Below, in pieces: positions 41,256 to 51,544 of a stretch of 64,000 bases of DNA; positions within the stretch are counted from its first letter, which is position 1; every line of letters starts with the position of its first letter. Source of the stretch: Pyropia yezoensis (taxonomy: Eukaryota; Rhodophyta; Bangiophyceae; Bangiales; Bangiaceae); the NCBI GenBank assembly GCA_009829735.1, contig CM020618.1, positions 32,340,894-32,404,893 on the forward strand, written 5' to 3'. A program made the translations under genes and the position numbers. Below the pieces are notes generated by a model. The model searched no databases and was not told where the DNA came from. It saw only the letters and a program-made list of their open reading frames with translations.

Positions 41256-43058
41256 ATGGCGGGCGTCCGCGTGCCCTCCATGGCGTTTGTTCCCGCCGTC
41301 GCGGCGGGCGCCGCGCTGCGCCGGTGCGCCTTCACCGCGGCGGGCGTGTCCAGCCGCCCGTGCCTGTCGTCTGCTGCCCCCCGCAGGGGACTATTGCGGC
41401 CGTCGCACCCGGCCACCCGCCCCCCAGCGGGCGGCCTGTCCATGACTGCCGCCGACGCGGCGGCGGCTGTGGCGGGTGTGGCCAGTGGCGGGGACGCGCA
41501 CAGCGGCACGCGCGTACGGTTCGCGCCCTCGCCGACGGGCTCCCTCCACGTGGGCGGCGCCCGCACGGCCCTCTTCAACTACCTCCTTGCCCAAAAGGAC
41601 GGCGGCGCATTTATTGTGCGCGTCGAGGACACGGACGTGGCGCGGTCGACGCGCGAGTCCGAGGCTGAGGTGCTGGCGGACCTCCGCTGGCTGGGCCTCG
41701 AGTGGGATGAGGGCCCTGAAGCGGGCGGGGACGTTGGCCCCTACCGCCAGTCGGAGCGTGGGGAGCTGTACAAGAAGCTGGCGGCGCGGCTTGTGGAGGA
41801 GGGCAAGGCGTACCCGTGCTTTTGCACCGAGGAGGAGCTCGATGCCAAGCGCCTGGCCGCCGAGGCAGACGGCCGCCCCCCACAGTACGATGGCACATGG
41901 CGCGACGCAGACGCAGAGGTGGTGGCAGCCAAGGTGGCTGCAGGGGAGCCCTACACGACGCGCTTCCGTGTGCCCGACGGCAGCCGCGTGGTCATTGACG
42001 ACGCGGTCCGTGGGGAGGTGGCGTGGGACGCCAACGCCACCGTTGGCGACTTTATCCTCACCCGCAGCTCCGGGGTGCCCGTCTACAACTTTTGTGTGGC
42101 CGTCGACGACGCGACGATGGGCGTGTCGACGGTCGTGCGCGCCGAGGAGCACCTGACCAACACCCTCCGGCAGGTGCTTATCCTGGAAGCGCTGGGCTTT
42201 TCGCCGCCCGCCTACGCGCACGTGAGTCTCATCCTGGGAGAGGACCGTTCCAAGCTGTCCAAGCGCCACGGCGCCACGTCCGTATCGCAGTTCCGCGAGG
42301 AGGGTTACCTCCCCGAGGCCATGACCAACTATCTTGCGCTCCTGGGGTGGAATGACGGGTCGGAGCGGGAGCTGTACACCCTCCCCGAGCTGATCGATGC
42401 ATTTGACCTGTCGCGGGTGACCAAGTCGCCAGCCGTCTTTGATGGCGACAAGCTCCGCTGGATGAATGGGCAATACGTGCGCGCGCTGCCCGAAGACCGC
42501 CTCCGCGCCCTCACCGCCGAGGCGTGGGCGGCGGCGGGCACCCTGACGGGCTGCGACGCGGAGAGCGCGGCGGTGGCAGAGGCCACCTCCCTTGTGCGGG
42601 GTTCCCTGGAGCTGGTAGGGGACGCGGTGCCGGAGCTGGACGCCGCCCTCTCCTACCCCCTGGAGGCCGCCATCGCCGCTGCCGCTGACGGCACCGACGG
42701 CGACGGCGAGGCAGGCGTTGCGGCGCTACTGGCGCCCGACGGGGGCTTTGACGAGGTGGCCACGGCGCTCCTTGCGGCGGTTGACGACGGGTCCTTCCCC
42801 GCCGCCGCCGACCCCGCCGTCCACGCGCCGGCGTGGAAGGCTTGGGTCAAGACCACGGGCAAAGCGCTGGGCCGCAAGGGCGCCCGCATCTTCCACCCGC
42901 TGCGCCTGGCCCTTACCGGCAAGATGAGTGGCCCGGACGTGGGGGCGGTGCTGCGGGTGCTCGCGGCGGTGGATGGGTCCGCACCCGGTGCGGTGGGCCT
43001 GGAAGACCGCCTCGCCACGCTGCGCAAGGTAGTGGCGGCGCGCGCCAGGGACGCGTAA
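41256..43058 (+). CDS. Glutamyl-tRNA synthetase, bacterial/organellar type
   Basis: 600 codons, single exon, ATG at 41256. Residues 1-82 form a basic, Ala-rich presequence typical of organelle import. The class I core starts at R-V-R-F-A-P-S-P-T-G-S-L-H-V-G-G, with the HIGH signature as H98-V-G-G. The KMSKS signature appears as K333-L-S-K-R. The R-V-E-D-T-D motif and the L-L-G-W-N segment typical of bacterial GltX are present, followed by the helical anticodon-binding domain. It charges tRNA-Glu in plastid and probably mitochondrion. In algae and plants the plastid Glu-tRNA also feeds chlorophyll and haem synthesis through glutamyl-tRNA reductase. The presequence matches the dual-targeted eukaryotic enzyme, but targeting is inferred. 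The 3' end faces the biotin-protein ligase gene at 240 bp. Confidence 0.95.
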   Translation: MAGVRVPSMAFVPAVAAGAALRRCAFTAAGVSSRPCLSSAAPRRGLLRPSHPATRPPAGGLSMTAADAAAAVAGVASGGDAHSGTRVRFAPSPTGSLHVGGARTALFNYLLAQKDGGAFIVRVEDTDVARSTRESEAEVLADLRWLGLEWDEGPEAGGDVGPYRQSERGELYKKLAARLVEEGKAYPCFCTEEELDAKRLAAEADGRPPQYDGTWRDADAEVVAAKVAAGEPYTTRFRVPDGSRVVIDDAVRGEVAWDANATVGDFILTRSSGVPVYNFCVAVDDATMGVSTVVRAEEHLTNTLRQVLILEALGFSPPAYAHVSLILGEDRSKLSKRHGATSVSQFREEGYLPEAMTNYLALLGWNDGSERELYTLPELIDAFDLSRVTKSPAVFDGDKLRWMNGQYVRALPEDRLRALTAEAWAAAGTLTGCDAESAAVAEATSLVRGSLELVGDAVPELDAALSYPLEAAIAAAADGTDGDGEAGVAALLAPDGGFDEVATALLAAVDDGSFPAAADPAVHAPAWKAWVKTTGKALGRKGARIFHPLRLALTGKMSGPDVGAVLRVLAAVDGSAPGAVGLEDRLATLRKVVAARARDA

Positions 43059-43297
43059 AGCTGTAGGGGGCATGGTAGGGGGGGCACGGGGGCGGAGTGG
43101 AGGAGGAGGATGTCAACGCTGCGCGGGGCTGTTGTGGGGGGTTGGTAGGGGCCGCTGAACGGCCGGATTCATACGGGTAAATGGGGGCGCGGCGTGGGAA
43201 CGTCGGTGCTTGTGTGCGCCGATCGTCCGTGCATGGCGGCAGCAGCCCGTCACCTGCTGCCCGTACGTTCTTGTTCGTGTTCCATTCCCGACCAATC
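43059..43297. other. Convergent spacer between GluRS and biotin-protein ligase
   Basis: A short spacer of about 240 bp carries both 3' UTRs. No gene is visible. Confidence 0.5.
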
Positions 43298-44611
43298 TCA
43301 CCCCCCCCCCCCCCCCCCCCGGGGCCTCGCAACCTTTTCCCGCAGCGCCCCCGCGAGGACATCAAAGCTGGTGGTGGCGGCGTCGAGCTTGGCAACCCCC
43401 CCCCCGTCGACCGCCACACAAATGTTGCCCTCCGCGTCGAGGCCGCGGACAACCCCCCGCCGCCCGCCGCCGCCAACGCCGCGCGGCAGCGCGACGCGCT
43501 GGCCCCGGTGCATCCACGCGGCCTCGTACTGGGCACGCACGCCGCCCGGCGTGTCCCAGCCGCCCGCCGACAGCGCGTCGGTGAGGCGCTCCAGTTCAGT
43601 GAGGGTGGCGCCGAGGAGCGCCTCGCGGCTTAGGGTTGGGGCGTTGCCGCCGCCACCGCCGCCGCCGGTCACGTCCACCCCCGCCGCGGCGGCGGCGGCA
43701 ACTAGGGAGGTCGTTGGCGCCGCGTTGGCCACGTTTACCCCCAGACCCACCACCGCCGCGACCGACCCCCCCCGGACGGTCGCCTCCACGAGGACCCCCC
43801 CCACCTTAACCCCCCCCACAACCGCCCCCCCGCCGTCGCCACCGCCGCCACCGCCACCACCACCACCTCCATTGGCCACGCGAGCCCCGTCGGTCGCCCC
43901 GTCCGAGGGCACCACGTACACGTCATTGGGCCACTTGACGCGGACCCCTGCCGGGGGCCACCCCCACACCCGCCGCAGCGCGGCGACGACCGCCAGCCCC
44001 GCGGCGTACTGCAGGTGCACCAGCGTCGCTGCCGTCGCCGCCGACGCGGCGGGCACCCGCAGCAGCACCGACGCGGCGAGCCCCCCCGCGGGGGACTCCC
44101 ACACCGCCGACCGCCGGCCGCGGCCGCCCGTCTGGGTGTCGGCGACCGCGACGGCGCCCGACGGGAGGGCGGGCCCCAGCGGAGGTGCCCGCAGCAGGTC
44201 TTGCGTGGAGCCCGTGACGGGAGTGTGGAGGAGGATGGCGCCGAGGGAGCGGGTGCGCAGCGCCGCGTGGTAGGTGGGCGGGTGGAAGGGCGCCGTTACG
44301 GGCGGCGCGGCGAGCGCCGTGGAAGGGACAGCGGCTTCCGCAGCCGCCGCCGCTGACGCTGCGGCCGCCGCCACTGCCGACTCGGCGGGCGCGTACACGT
44401 GCACCGCCTGCGACGCGGACGCGCCGAGCAGTGCCGCAGAGGCGGAGGAGAGGAGCGCCGTCGCCGCCGCGTCGGTAGCGCAGTGGATGCCAATAGGGGC
44501 CGGCTGCGGGGGGGGTGGACGAGGGGTTGGGGGGTGATGGGTAGGCATGGCGCCCGCCACGCCGCGCCGGTGGCGGACCACCCCAACGGCCAGGCGGCGG
44601 GCGGGGAGCAT
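43298..44611 (-). CDS. Biotin-protein ligase (holocarboxylase synthetase)
   Basis: 437 codons, ATG at 44611, single exon. The BirA-type catalytic domain begins near residue 120. It shows the biotinyl-AMP loop G-G-R-G-R-R (162-167) followed by W-x-S-P-x-G-G-L, then K-W-P-N-D-V-Y (226-232), then K-V-G-G-V-L-V-E and G-L-G-V-N-V. The C-terminal half keeps the small SH3-like cap (G-Q-R-V-A-L-P ... G-x-V-R-G-L-D). The enzyme activates biotin with ATP and attaches it to carboxylases such as plastid acetyl-CoA carboxylase. Oddities: a run of 12 Gly is inserted between K-W-P-N-D and K-V-G-G-V, and the C-terminus ends in poly-Gly encoded by a 20-C tract (43301-43320), where base-call error could alter the last residues. 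About 115 Ala/Pro-rich N-terminal residues could be a transit peptide. Confidence 0.92.
   Translation of the reverse strand: MLPARRLAVGVVRHRRGVAGAMPTHHPPTPRPPPPQPAPIGIHCATDAAATALLSSASAALLGASASQAVHVYAPAESAVAAAAASAAAAAEAAVPSTALAAPPVTAPFHPPTYHAALRTRSLGAILLHTPVTGSTQDLLRAPPLGPALPSGAVAVADTQTGGRGRRSAVWESPAGGLAASVLLRVPAASAATAATLVHLQYAAGLAVVAALRRVWGWPPAGVRVKWPNDVYVVPSDGATDGARVANGGGGGGGGGGGDGGGAVVGGVKVGGVLVEATVRGGSVAAVVGLGVNVANAAPTTSLVAAAAAAGVDVTGGGGGGGNAPTLSREALLGATLTELERLTDALSAGGWDTPGGVRAQYEAAWMHRGQRVALPRGVGGGGRRGVVRGLDAEGNICVAVDGGGVAKLDAATTSFDVLAGALREKVARPRGGGGGG
43301..43320. repeat. C20 homopolymer at ligase 3' end
   Basis: Twenty consecutive C on the + strand overlap the last codons of the biotin-protein ligase. 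Length errors here would change the reading frame of the C-terminus only. Confidence 0.9.
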
Positions 44612-44719
44612 GCGCAGGCGAGGGCCGCGGGTGGAGGGGAAGAGCGGGGGGACGTCGACCAGGGCAGGGCAAGAGGTTACAATGCGGCGGAGGGGAGCGG
44701 AGGGGGGGAGGGGGGTGAC
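44612..44719 (-). promoter_or_regulatory. Remaining 5' flank of biotin-protein ligase
   Basis: Only 108 bp separate the ligase ATG from the left end of the Harbinger element, so any native promoter beyond this must have been displaced. G-rich runs dominate. No core motif is recognisable. Confidence 0.4.
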
Positions 44720-45193
44720 GGTCTTTCTTAACGCGCACCTGAACGTGAGTGAACGTGATCACGCACGCCCCACAATTCCGTGATTGAGGCACGTTCTGTC
44801 TTAGGGTCTGTCTAGACGACAGTGCTTGAAGCACGGAATCACGAAATGAAGCACCCTGATTGGCTGGAAGGGTTGCTTCGTGACTGGAACACAGCATGGG
44901 AGTTGGCTTGACCTTTCCCGCACACATGCGTTCGTCGAAGCACAGCCCAAGTAAACTGGACTTGTGAAGCACGCCTCGTTGTGTGCGGGTTTTTTCAGAT
45001 CTTCCCGCACACTCCCAATCACGATCGGGCTGGCGAATCGGGCGCAGCCGAGTGGGTTCGGAGCTTCTGATTGGGCTCTTGCTTTGCAGGCGTCGATTCA
45101 TCCGCAATGCAGTAGCTGCTTTCCTCCACACAACGCTGTATCCTGCGACGTGCTCCTCTGCCCTCCACCCTTCGGCGGCCACAGCCCGGTGCC

Positions 45194-46847
45194 ATGTGTG
45201 GAACACCTACGCCAGGAGCAGTGCTCTTCCCCGCGATCGTGCCGTCCCCTGGCCTATCTGCCCAGCTTCCTACACCCCCGCTCCCATCTCCAGCTTCCCC
45301 AACCAAGCATCCTGCTCCCCTTTTCTGCCCCGGTACGATGTCCACTGCTGCGGGAGCCTCGACTACCATGGTGCCAGATGTGGCAGAGAGTACGGACAGA
45401 GTCCCTGACGCTGTCCCCGGCGCTCCGCCGGCGCGGGCAGCCGTCGACGGAGGTCCTGCGCGGGACGAGGGGCCGCCCGAGACGCCTGCGCCGGCGCCCG
45501 ACTGCGACAGTCCTGCCGAGACACAACGGGCCTACCGAGACACCGGTTGCGGCACCGAGTCCGGCCGGGGCGGGGGACGCAGAGCGCGGGGGTGCTGCTG
45601 CGCGCTTCCCTGGGGGCTTTGTGCCGAAGAAAGCGGCACGGTACTTGGCGCACATGTCCACCATCGACCTGCGCCGCGTTTTGATTGAGCTCGGCGTGCA
45701 ACGGAAGATGCAGGCGAAGAACGACCTCAAGCGTTCCGCCGCGTTGGCGGCGATGCAGCGTCAGAACTTGGACGACGAGATCCTGGAGGCAATGGTGGAC
45801 GAGGCGGCGGCGGCTGGCATTGGCGGACGACGTCGAGCCGCGCCCATCAACACCCCACGTGTTCCCGGTAGTACTGGCAACGCATCTTGCCCTCCTCCAA
45901 CCAATGGGGCCGCGACAAGGATTTCGGGCTGAAACGCGGCAACTGGGCCTGGCATGAGGCCCGCCGCCGACGGAGCGGATTTGAGCGGTCAACCATCAAC
46001 TGGCCGGGCGGCTCGTGCGGGCGGTCCGAGCATCCCTGCCCAGGCTCCCACGAGCGGAGCGGGGAAGGAGCCGCCGTTCTCAGCCAATGACGTGGCGAGG
46101 CTTTTCCACGAGGTGTCAGACCCGCGGCACCGGACCGCGCTCGAGCGGGCCAACCGACTACTCTCGCGCGCAGAGCTTGAAAAGGAGCCGACTGGGCTGT
46201 GGACCTCTGCACTTGCCCCCGCCTACAATGCTACCTCCTACTGCCCAACGACGCCAAACCTCATTGACGGCATCATGGACGTGGACCTGCGCGGTATGAA
46301 CCCGAACCGGCACTCTGGGCCGCGAGACCCGTCGAAGCTGGAGGCGCAGTTCCGCACCCTGCGGTCCCTGTACACCGTGGCCCTCTCCAACTACACCAGG
46401 TCGGGCAACAATGAGCCCATTTTTAAGCGCTGCGTCCGCGGGGACCATCGGTTACTGTACATCCACTGCCTGCTGAAGGGCAACGCGGCCACGGACTTTG
46501 TGCTGCGCACGGTCTCCCCTGCTGTCCAGTGCGAGGTGGGCCTCTCTTGCAGCAAGCAGGTTGGCACCCCCTCATCATCAGGGCGCAAGCGCCCTCGAGC
46601 TGCCGAGGTTTCTATCGAGGGCATGAGCGGCTTGACGAGCGCGCTGTCCAGCGTGGTGCACTGCATGGGCGCGGGGAGCGCGCCGCGCACTGCTGCGGCG
46701 GATATATTTGACAACGCCGAGGCCATTGGTGCCGTCCGCAAGCAGCTGAGGGACGCACAGGAGGACCTCGCAGCAAATCCGTTGGACGAGACGACCGCTT
46801 CGGTCATTTGGCACCTGAAGCGGCAACTGGATGCATTGATGAAGTAG
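45194..46847 (+). pseudogene. Harbinger companion protein (element 1), broken
   Basis: I do not recognise this family, but it is clearly related to the protein at 53451-55033. The order is: Ser/Pro-rich N-terminus; a helical module with L-R-x-x-L-x-x-L-G-V-x-x-K-M-Q-A and M-x-R-x-N-L-x-D; a Pro/Ala spacer; a conserved core starting P-P-F-S-A-N-D-V-A-R-L-F-H with D-L-R-G-x-x-P-N-R-H, G-P-R-D-P-S-K-L-E, Y-T-V-A-L-S-N-Y and G-D-H-R-L-L-Y-I-H-C-L-L; a basic K/R patch; and a C-terminal Leu-rich helix. It is damaged by a frame change near 45530 (the N-terminal part reads in another frame) and by an in-frame TGA at 45930-45932. Harbinger elements usually carry a second, DNA-binding (Myb/SANT) protein; by position this may be its equivalent, although no Myb motif is visible. 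Confidence 0.65.
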
Positions 46848-47819
46848 AACGTGTGAGGACACGCTCACAGCGATGAATGTACATTATTGAGAATATAAAA
46901 CATGGTGTATGACTCTACGCACCACACACTGAGAAAGTCGGAGCGCACCGGTTGGAGAGCCGGGTGCTCCTTTGTCGTGAGCAACGTACTTTCGGCCTCG
47001 GCCACTTCCACCTTCATCCCCACCTCCACCCCTCCCTCTGTCCACCCTGGCTCCCGACAGCCTCCACTCCTTTTTTCATACACACACGCTGCCGCCCACG
47101 CTCGGACACACCGCACATCACTCCATGCGCCGTCACACAGCACGGGCGACCCCCCTGTCTCCAGCGTCGTTCCAGTTTTCTCGTCCTCCACGTGCCACCC
47201 AGCAGCAGCCCCCCTGGTTTACCGGACACGATGACCCCCCCCCCCGTTCCCCGCGCTCCTGGGACGGAGTTTAGAGAAGCCCTGCCCGTTTCCAAACGGC
47301 CACGGGGAGGCGTAGTAGCATGTGCGGAACCGCAAAGGCGGGGGACACGGTGACCTTGACTGCGTGCCTCGCCGGGTCGCGCGCGAGGAGCACGGGGCGG
47401 TGAGAGCGTGGCGCGTGTGGGGAAGGGGGCGGAAATGTGCGGCCGGAAATGCTGAGAGCGCACGGGTGGTGCTTGTCAAGGGGTGCTACAGCGGCGAGGT
47501 GATGTGATGGGGTAGCGGGCGTCATAATCATGGGGGCATGCTGCCCCTATCTGATGCGGGCAACCTGGGGCTGCCTGCAGGCACGCCAAAGTTGTGCCCA
47601 CACCACTCGCGGCTTGGCCCTCCGCCTCCAGGCATCCCTCTGTGAACAGGGACCGTGTGTTACACGCTACTCTGCCCTCCCCCCACCGCGGCCCGCCCAT
47701 GGCGCCCCCCAGCGTCATAGGGCCCTCTCTTCCCGCACAGAACGGTTACTCATCTCCGTCCCCTGGCGAAGTCTGCGACCCACTCCCATTGACGCACAGG
47801 CAAAGAAAAGACTGTCCAC
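46848..47819. other. Central spacer of Harbinger element 1
   Basis: About 970 bp lie between the convergent companion and transposase genes. There is no coding signal beyond short frames. It must hold both 3' UTRs. Confidence 0.5.
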
Positions 47820-49277
47820 TTACAGAGGACGACGTAGCTGGCTCAACTTCAACGTCCTCGTCATCTCTACACGCAAAGGACACCTCTCCGCATCTCGGTG
47901 GCGATGGCGGAGCCGGGCATCCGTGTCACAGGAGTCCTGCATGTGTACAGCATTAGACCCACCAAATACATCCCCCTCCAGAAGCATAGGCGGCACAGGG
48001 CAGCTGTGGTCTACCAAAAAATTGTGCAGCTTGGCACACACACGAATCACTAGGGCTGCTGTGGGGAGGGAGAAGCGGAGGGGCTTCCAGAGAACACCCC
48101 ACCGGCCGACCATCTGCCCAAACACCTGCTCCACAAAGATGCGATTGGACGACTGGAAAAAGTTAAACGAGTCCTTCTCCCACGAGAGGTTGCGACCAGG
48201 CCAAGGTGTTAGGACCCGCATGCCCGCGACGTATGCGTCATCAGCTGCTGCCCAAAACCCAGCCGGCAAACCGTCCTCGGACGCCAGCAGCGTCGCCAGT
48301 CCGCAGGCTGCAAAGGCCGTGCTGTCGTGGCACGACCCAGCCGCCACCACAGACAAAAACTGCACCTTGTAGTCAGCACCCACAGCCACCTGCGCGTTGA
48401 GTGCAAAAGAGCCTTTGCGATTGTAGTACGACATCGGGTTGGGCGCATCTGGTACAGACGGCCGCTGGATCTTGACCGCGATGCCGTCAATAGCCGACAG
48501 GCAGCCGCGCAGCGGGTTCCGTCCCCCACGCGAAAACAAATCGCTCTGGTGGGCACAAGCTGGCAAGGATGTGGGGAACACAACGTTTTCTAGAGCAATT
48601 GTTCGGTCTATCACATCCAACACCTGCAAGCGAGCGAAGAAGGGAAATGACTGCAGCGCTAGAATTTGCAACACAAACATGTCAGGGCCAAGACACACAG
48701 TTGCACGGGAGGCATCCGACGCGCGCCCTCGCATCGCTTCAAACACCCCGGACCTCGCTCACCCCCCCCACACTGGCCGGTGCACACACACGAGAGGAAT
48801 CAAACGTACTTGCTTGAACACACTAAAGACCGTGCTCCGTCCCACTCCAAACGCCAGCATGCAGTCGAGGTACGACGCCCCGGCAAGCACGCGCAAGGCC
48901 ATCGCCAGTCGACACTCGGGGGGGATGGGCTGGCCAGATGACAAGATGGCCATCTCCTCGTTCGTCTCCAGGCTTGACCGCACAAGGTCAAAAAGGGCCC
49001 AAAACGTGTCGCGGTCCATCCGAAACAGCAGCCGGAAGTCGGCATCGGCCAAGGCCGCCAGCGTCAATGGCATGTACTGCCGAGAGCGCGTCCCAGACCG
49101 AGAGGTGCGCCTCTGGGGAGCGGCAGCCACCGCGGCAGTACTGACGACCGCAAAAGAGACGAGCATCACGACGAGCAGCGCAAGTCGCGCAGCGGCCTCA
49201 GGTCGCGTCCTGTTCCCTCCGACGGGCGGTCGACGCGGGCCGTTCAGAGAGCGCCTCCCTCTGGGTCGCATTGGCAT
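47820..49277 (-). CDS. PIF/Harbinger DDE transposase (element 1), two exons
   Basis: Exon 1 is 48810-49277 (156 codons) and exon 2 is 47820-48623 (268 codons with stop). The 186-bp intron starts GTACGT and ends TTGCAG. The 423-residue product is of the DDE_Tnp_4 type: first Asp in S-A-I-D-G (D202), second in G-S-C-H-D-S-T (D256), Glu in F-V-E-Q-V-F-G (E321), plus A-A-D-D-A-Y-V between. Exon 1 holds the helical D-x-D-F-R-x-L-F-R-M ... G-R-S-T-V-F DNA-binding-like part. It would excise and reinsert the element at TTA/TAA sites. All catalytic residues are present and the frame is intact. Exon lengths equal those of the relative at 51545-52971. Oddly, residues 32-53 are strongly hydrophobic. Confidence 0.88.
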
Positions 49278-49943
49278 GCTTGCGTTGATGAGAGAAGGAC
49301 CTGTTCAATCTGTGGCGTAGCGCGGGGGTGCTGGTCTGTGGGTCAGGAGAGGTACATATACAAAAGCAACACCGATAATTCACACGAGCGAGAAATAACA
49401 GACGTACGCGACGAGAACATAAAACGAAAAGCAACAGTCAGCTGCCGAGAGCTCGATGCAAGAAAAAACGAGCCCAGCGGCAGAGGATCAAATAGTGCAG
49501 ATTGCGTCGACCGATCCTCTTCGGGGAAGCGCTGCAGCCGCAAGAACGCAAACTCTATAACGTACTCGGAACAGTACACATCCGCGATGGCGGCCGCGTG
49601 CGTGTGCTGGGTGGCAAGGAAACGGGTACGGTGTATGTCCCGTGGCGATGCACGAGACAAGAGGCGGTAGAGCGGTGTGCAGACGAGGGGGGAGGGTCGG
49701 CGGCTGGCCAGCCGGCTGAGCGCGCGGTTCGTTGCGCGCGCGGTTCGTTGCGCGCGGCGGCAACTGCCTCCGCCCGATTGCACGGAAAGTAGCCCAGGTG
49801 ACGGATGTGAACATTGAGGAAAGCCGGTCGCGGAGCATTGGTAGTGATCGGCCGTCAAGACGACCCGACCACGCTCATGTGTATTCACGGAGTTAGATCC
49901 GTGCTTGAGCACGCAAGTGAACGGCCGTCTAGACACCCCCTTA

Positions 49944-51544
49944 ACGCCAATCACGTTCACACCGTTCACGCACGTGATCGCGACCTCCGCACTTCATGTT
50001 GAATGGGGCATTTTTTCAGGAATCGATGGAAACGGAGACAGGAATCGAAAATACTGCGACGGCGGGCCACCCCACCAAATGAACGCGCTGTGTGACTCGC
50101 CGCACCGCGCGAGGCCCTGCCAGCTTCTCGTGGCGGGCCAAGAAGCTGCGCGCTCTCTGTTCCCACACCCCCTCGTTGCCCACAGCGACGAGGTTCCCCA
50201 CGACGACGTGCCTCACGACCTGCACTGCGCCGTGCGCTGCACGCCGGAGCCAACACCGCCATCTGCGCAACGCGACCCGCACCGTGACGTGGACCGCGTG
50301 GTTCCCCGTCACGCACGCCGCGACGCACGCCGCGACGCACGCCGCGACGCACGCCGCGACGCACGCCGTGGCGCACGCCGTGGCGCACGCCGTGGCGCAC
50401 GTCGCGACGCACGTCGTGTCGCACGTCGTGTGGCACGTCGTGTCGCACGTCGTGTCGCACGTCGTGTCGCACGCCGCGGCGCACGCCGCGAGGAGCAGAC
50501 CGAGGCGTCCTGTGACGCGCTTTGTGGCCCGGGTCCCGCAGAGCTTCCCGACCCCCTCCCCGGCCTGCACCCCGCGCTACACTGCACCCGGTGGCTCTAC
50601 CTGTACCCGGACCTTGACCTGGACATCACTGCGACCTATTTTGTGGCGGGCACCGCGCCGCGTGCGTTACTACCTGACTGTTGGCGCACGTACGTCTTGC
50701 GTCTCCCCCTCGTGGCCCTGCTCACTCCTACGGTGCCGCCCATCAAGTACGCTCGATGCTCTGTCTCTCTCTGCTCTGCGCCAATGAGTTTTTTTCCATT
50801 TGTCGCGGGACAATGTCGTCTTGCCTGGCATGATACATGGACACTGACTTTATCGACCTTCATCGACTTTTGATGTGCTTCTCTGTGCTTGTGCTTCCTT
50901 GTGCTGCATTTATTTGTTTCCTACCTCAGGGCGCTACAAGGACGCAGCGATTGATTGATCACAAGCTTGTCGGCACAAGATTACAAGAAGGCTAGTACGT
51001 CAAATTGGCACAAGAAGGTGGGGGGACTGGGCGTGTGGTGACGATTGTGTGGAGAGAGGTGAGTGGATCTGGGGGGTGGGGGGTATCAAAATGGTGGTGT
51101 CTGCTGGGGCTTCGTCCACTGCCGGCAGGAGGATGTGCGGCGCTCCGCCCTTCCTCGGCGGCTACCGTGGCACACCCAACGCACCTTACCATCCCCCTTT
51201 CGAGCATTCTCCCCAAAATTTGTGACATGATTATGTTCGGTTAGCAGGGCGGGCATGGACGCGAGAGCGAGCGGAGGCCCCGTTTGGCGGGTGGAAAGCG
51301 GGGATGGGCTGTGACGCTCGACGATGCACAGCTGCGCTTAGCACCGCGTGATGATGCAGTTTGAGTCTGCGTATCAGTAGCTGACCACGGTGGTGATGCG
51401 ATCATCTCATCGTATATCTGATTCCCTTCCGTGCTGTTGTTTGCTCTGTGGATTTCTGTGTGATGGTGTGCGTTGATGTATTCGCTCTTGGTTGTTTTCT
51501 TGCGCACCCCTCCGTAGGTCGCAAGCAACTCTGGTTTTGCAAGC
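49944..51544. other. Left internal part of Harbinger element 2, no firm gene
   Basis: This runs from the nested insertion to the element 2 transposase start. It contains a 12-bp minisatellite (50312-50491) that makes long but artificial open frames. I see no domain signature. Confidence 0.5.
50312..50491. repeat. 12-bp minisatellite, 15 units
   Basis: Fifteen contiguous 12-bp units of the form CGCACGYCGYGN occur in blocks: four CGCACGCCGCGA, three CGCACGCCGTGG, then CGCACGTCGTGT variants, then a return to the first type. The block structure indicates growth by local duplication. The period is a multiple of three, so open frames across it code four-residue repeats. Confidence 0.95.

Larger units (their letters stand above)
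44804..49940. mobile_element. PIF/Harbinger element 1 (nested)
   Basis: 5137 bp bounded by TTA on both sides (44801-44803 and 49941-49943), the classic 3-bp Harbinger target duplication. Inverted ends: GGGTCTGTCTAGACGACAGTG and, reverse-complemented, GGGGGTGTCTAGACGGCCGT, followed on both sides by related CAAGCACGG/GAAGCACGG sequence. Inside are a companion gene (+, broken) and a two-exon DDE transposase (-). It lies about 85 bp inside the left end of element 2. Confidence 0.85.

Noticed and set aside
39964-41445. 493-codon open frame on the + strand between PABP and GluRS
   Set aside because: No domain and biased composition. It runs into the true GluRS start region in another frame, so it is best read as promoter and UTR sequence.
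44964-45530. Upstream extension of the companion frame in element 1 as coding
   Set aside because: In this frame the stretch before about 45530 has non-coding-like codons. The coding-like N-terminus is in another frame starting at 45194.
49941-49985. Third Harbinger end at 49941 (TTAACGCC...)
   Set aside because: It is better explained as the interior of element 2 resuming after the nested insertion, with TTA being the target duplication of element 1.
50312-50491. CRISPR-like repeat array
   Set aside because: Units are contiguous 12-bp repeats with no spacers, inside a eukaryotic transposon.
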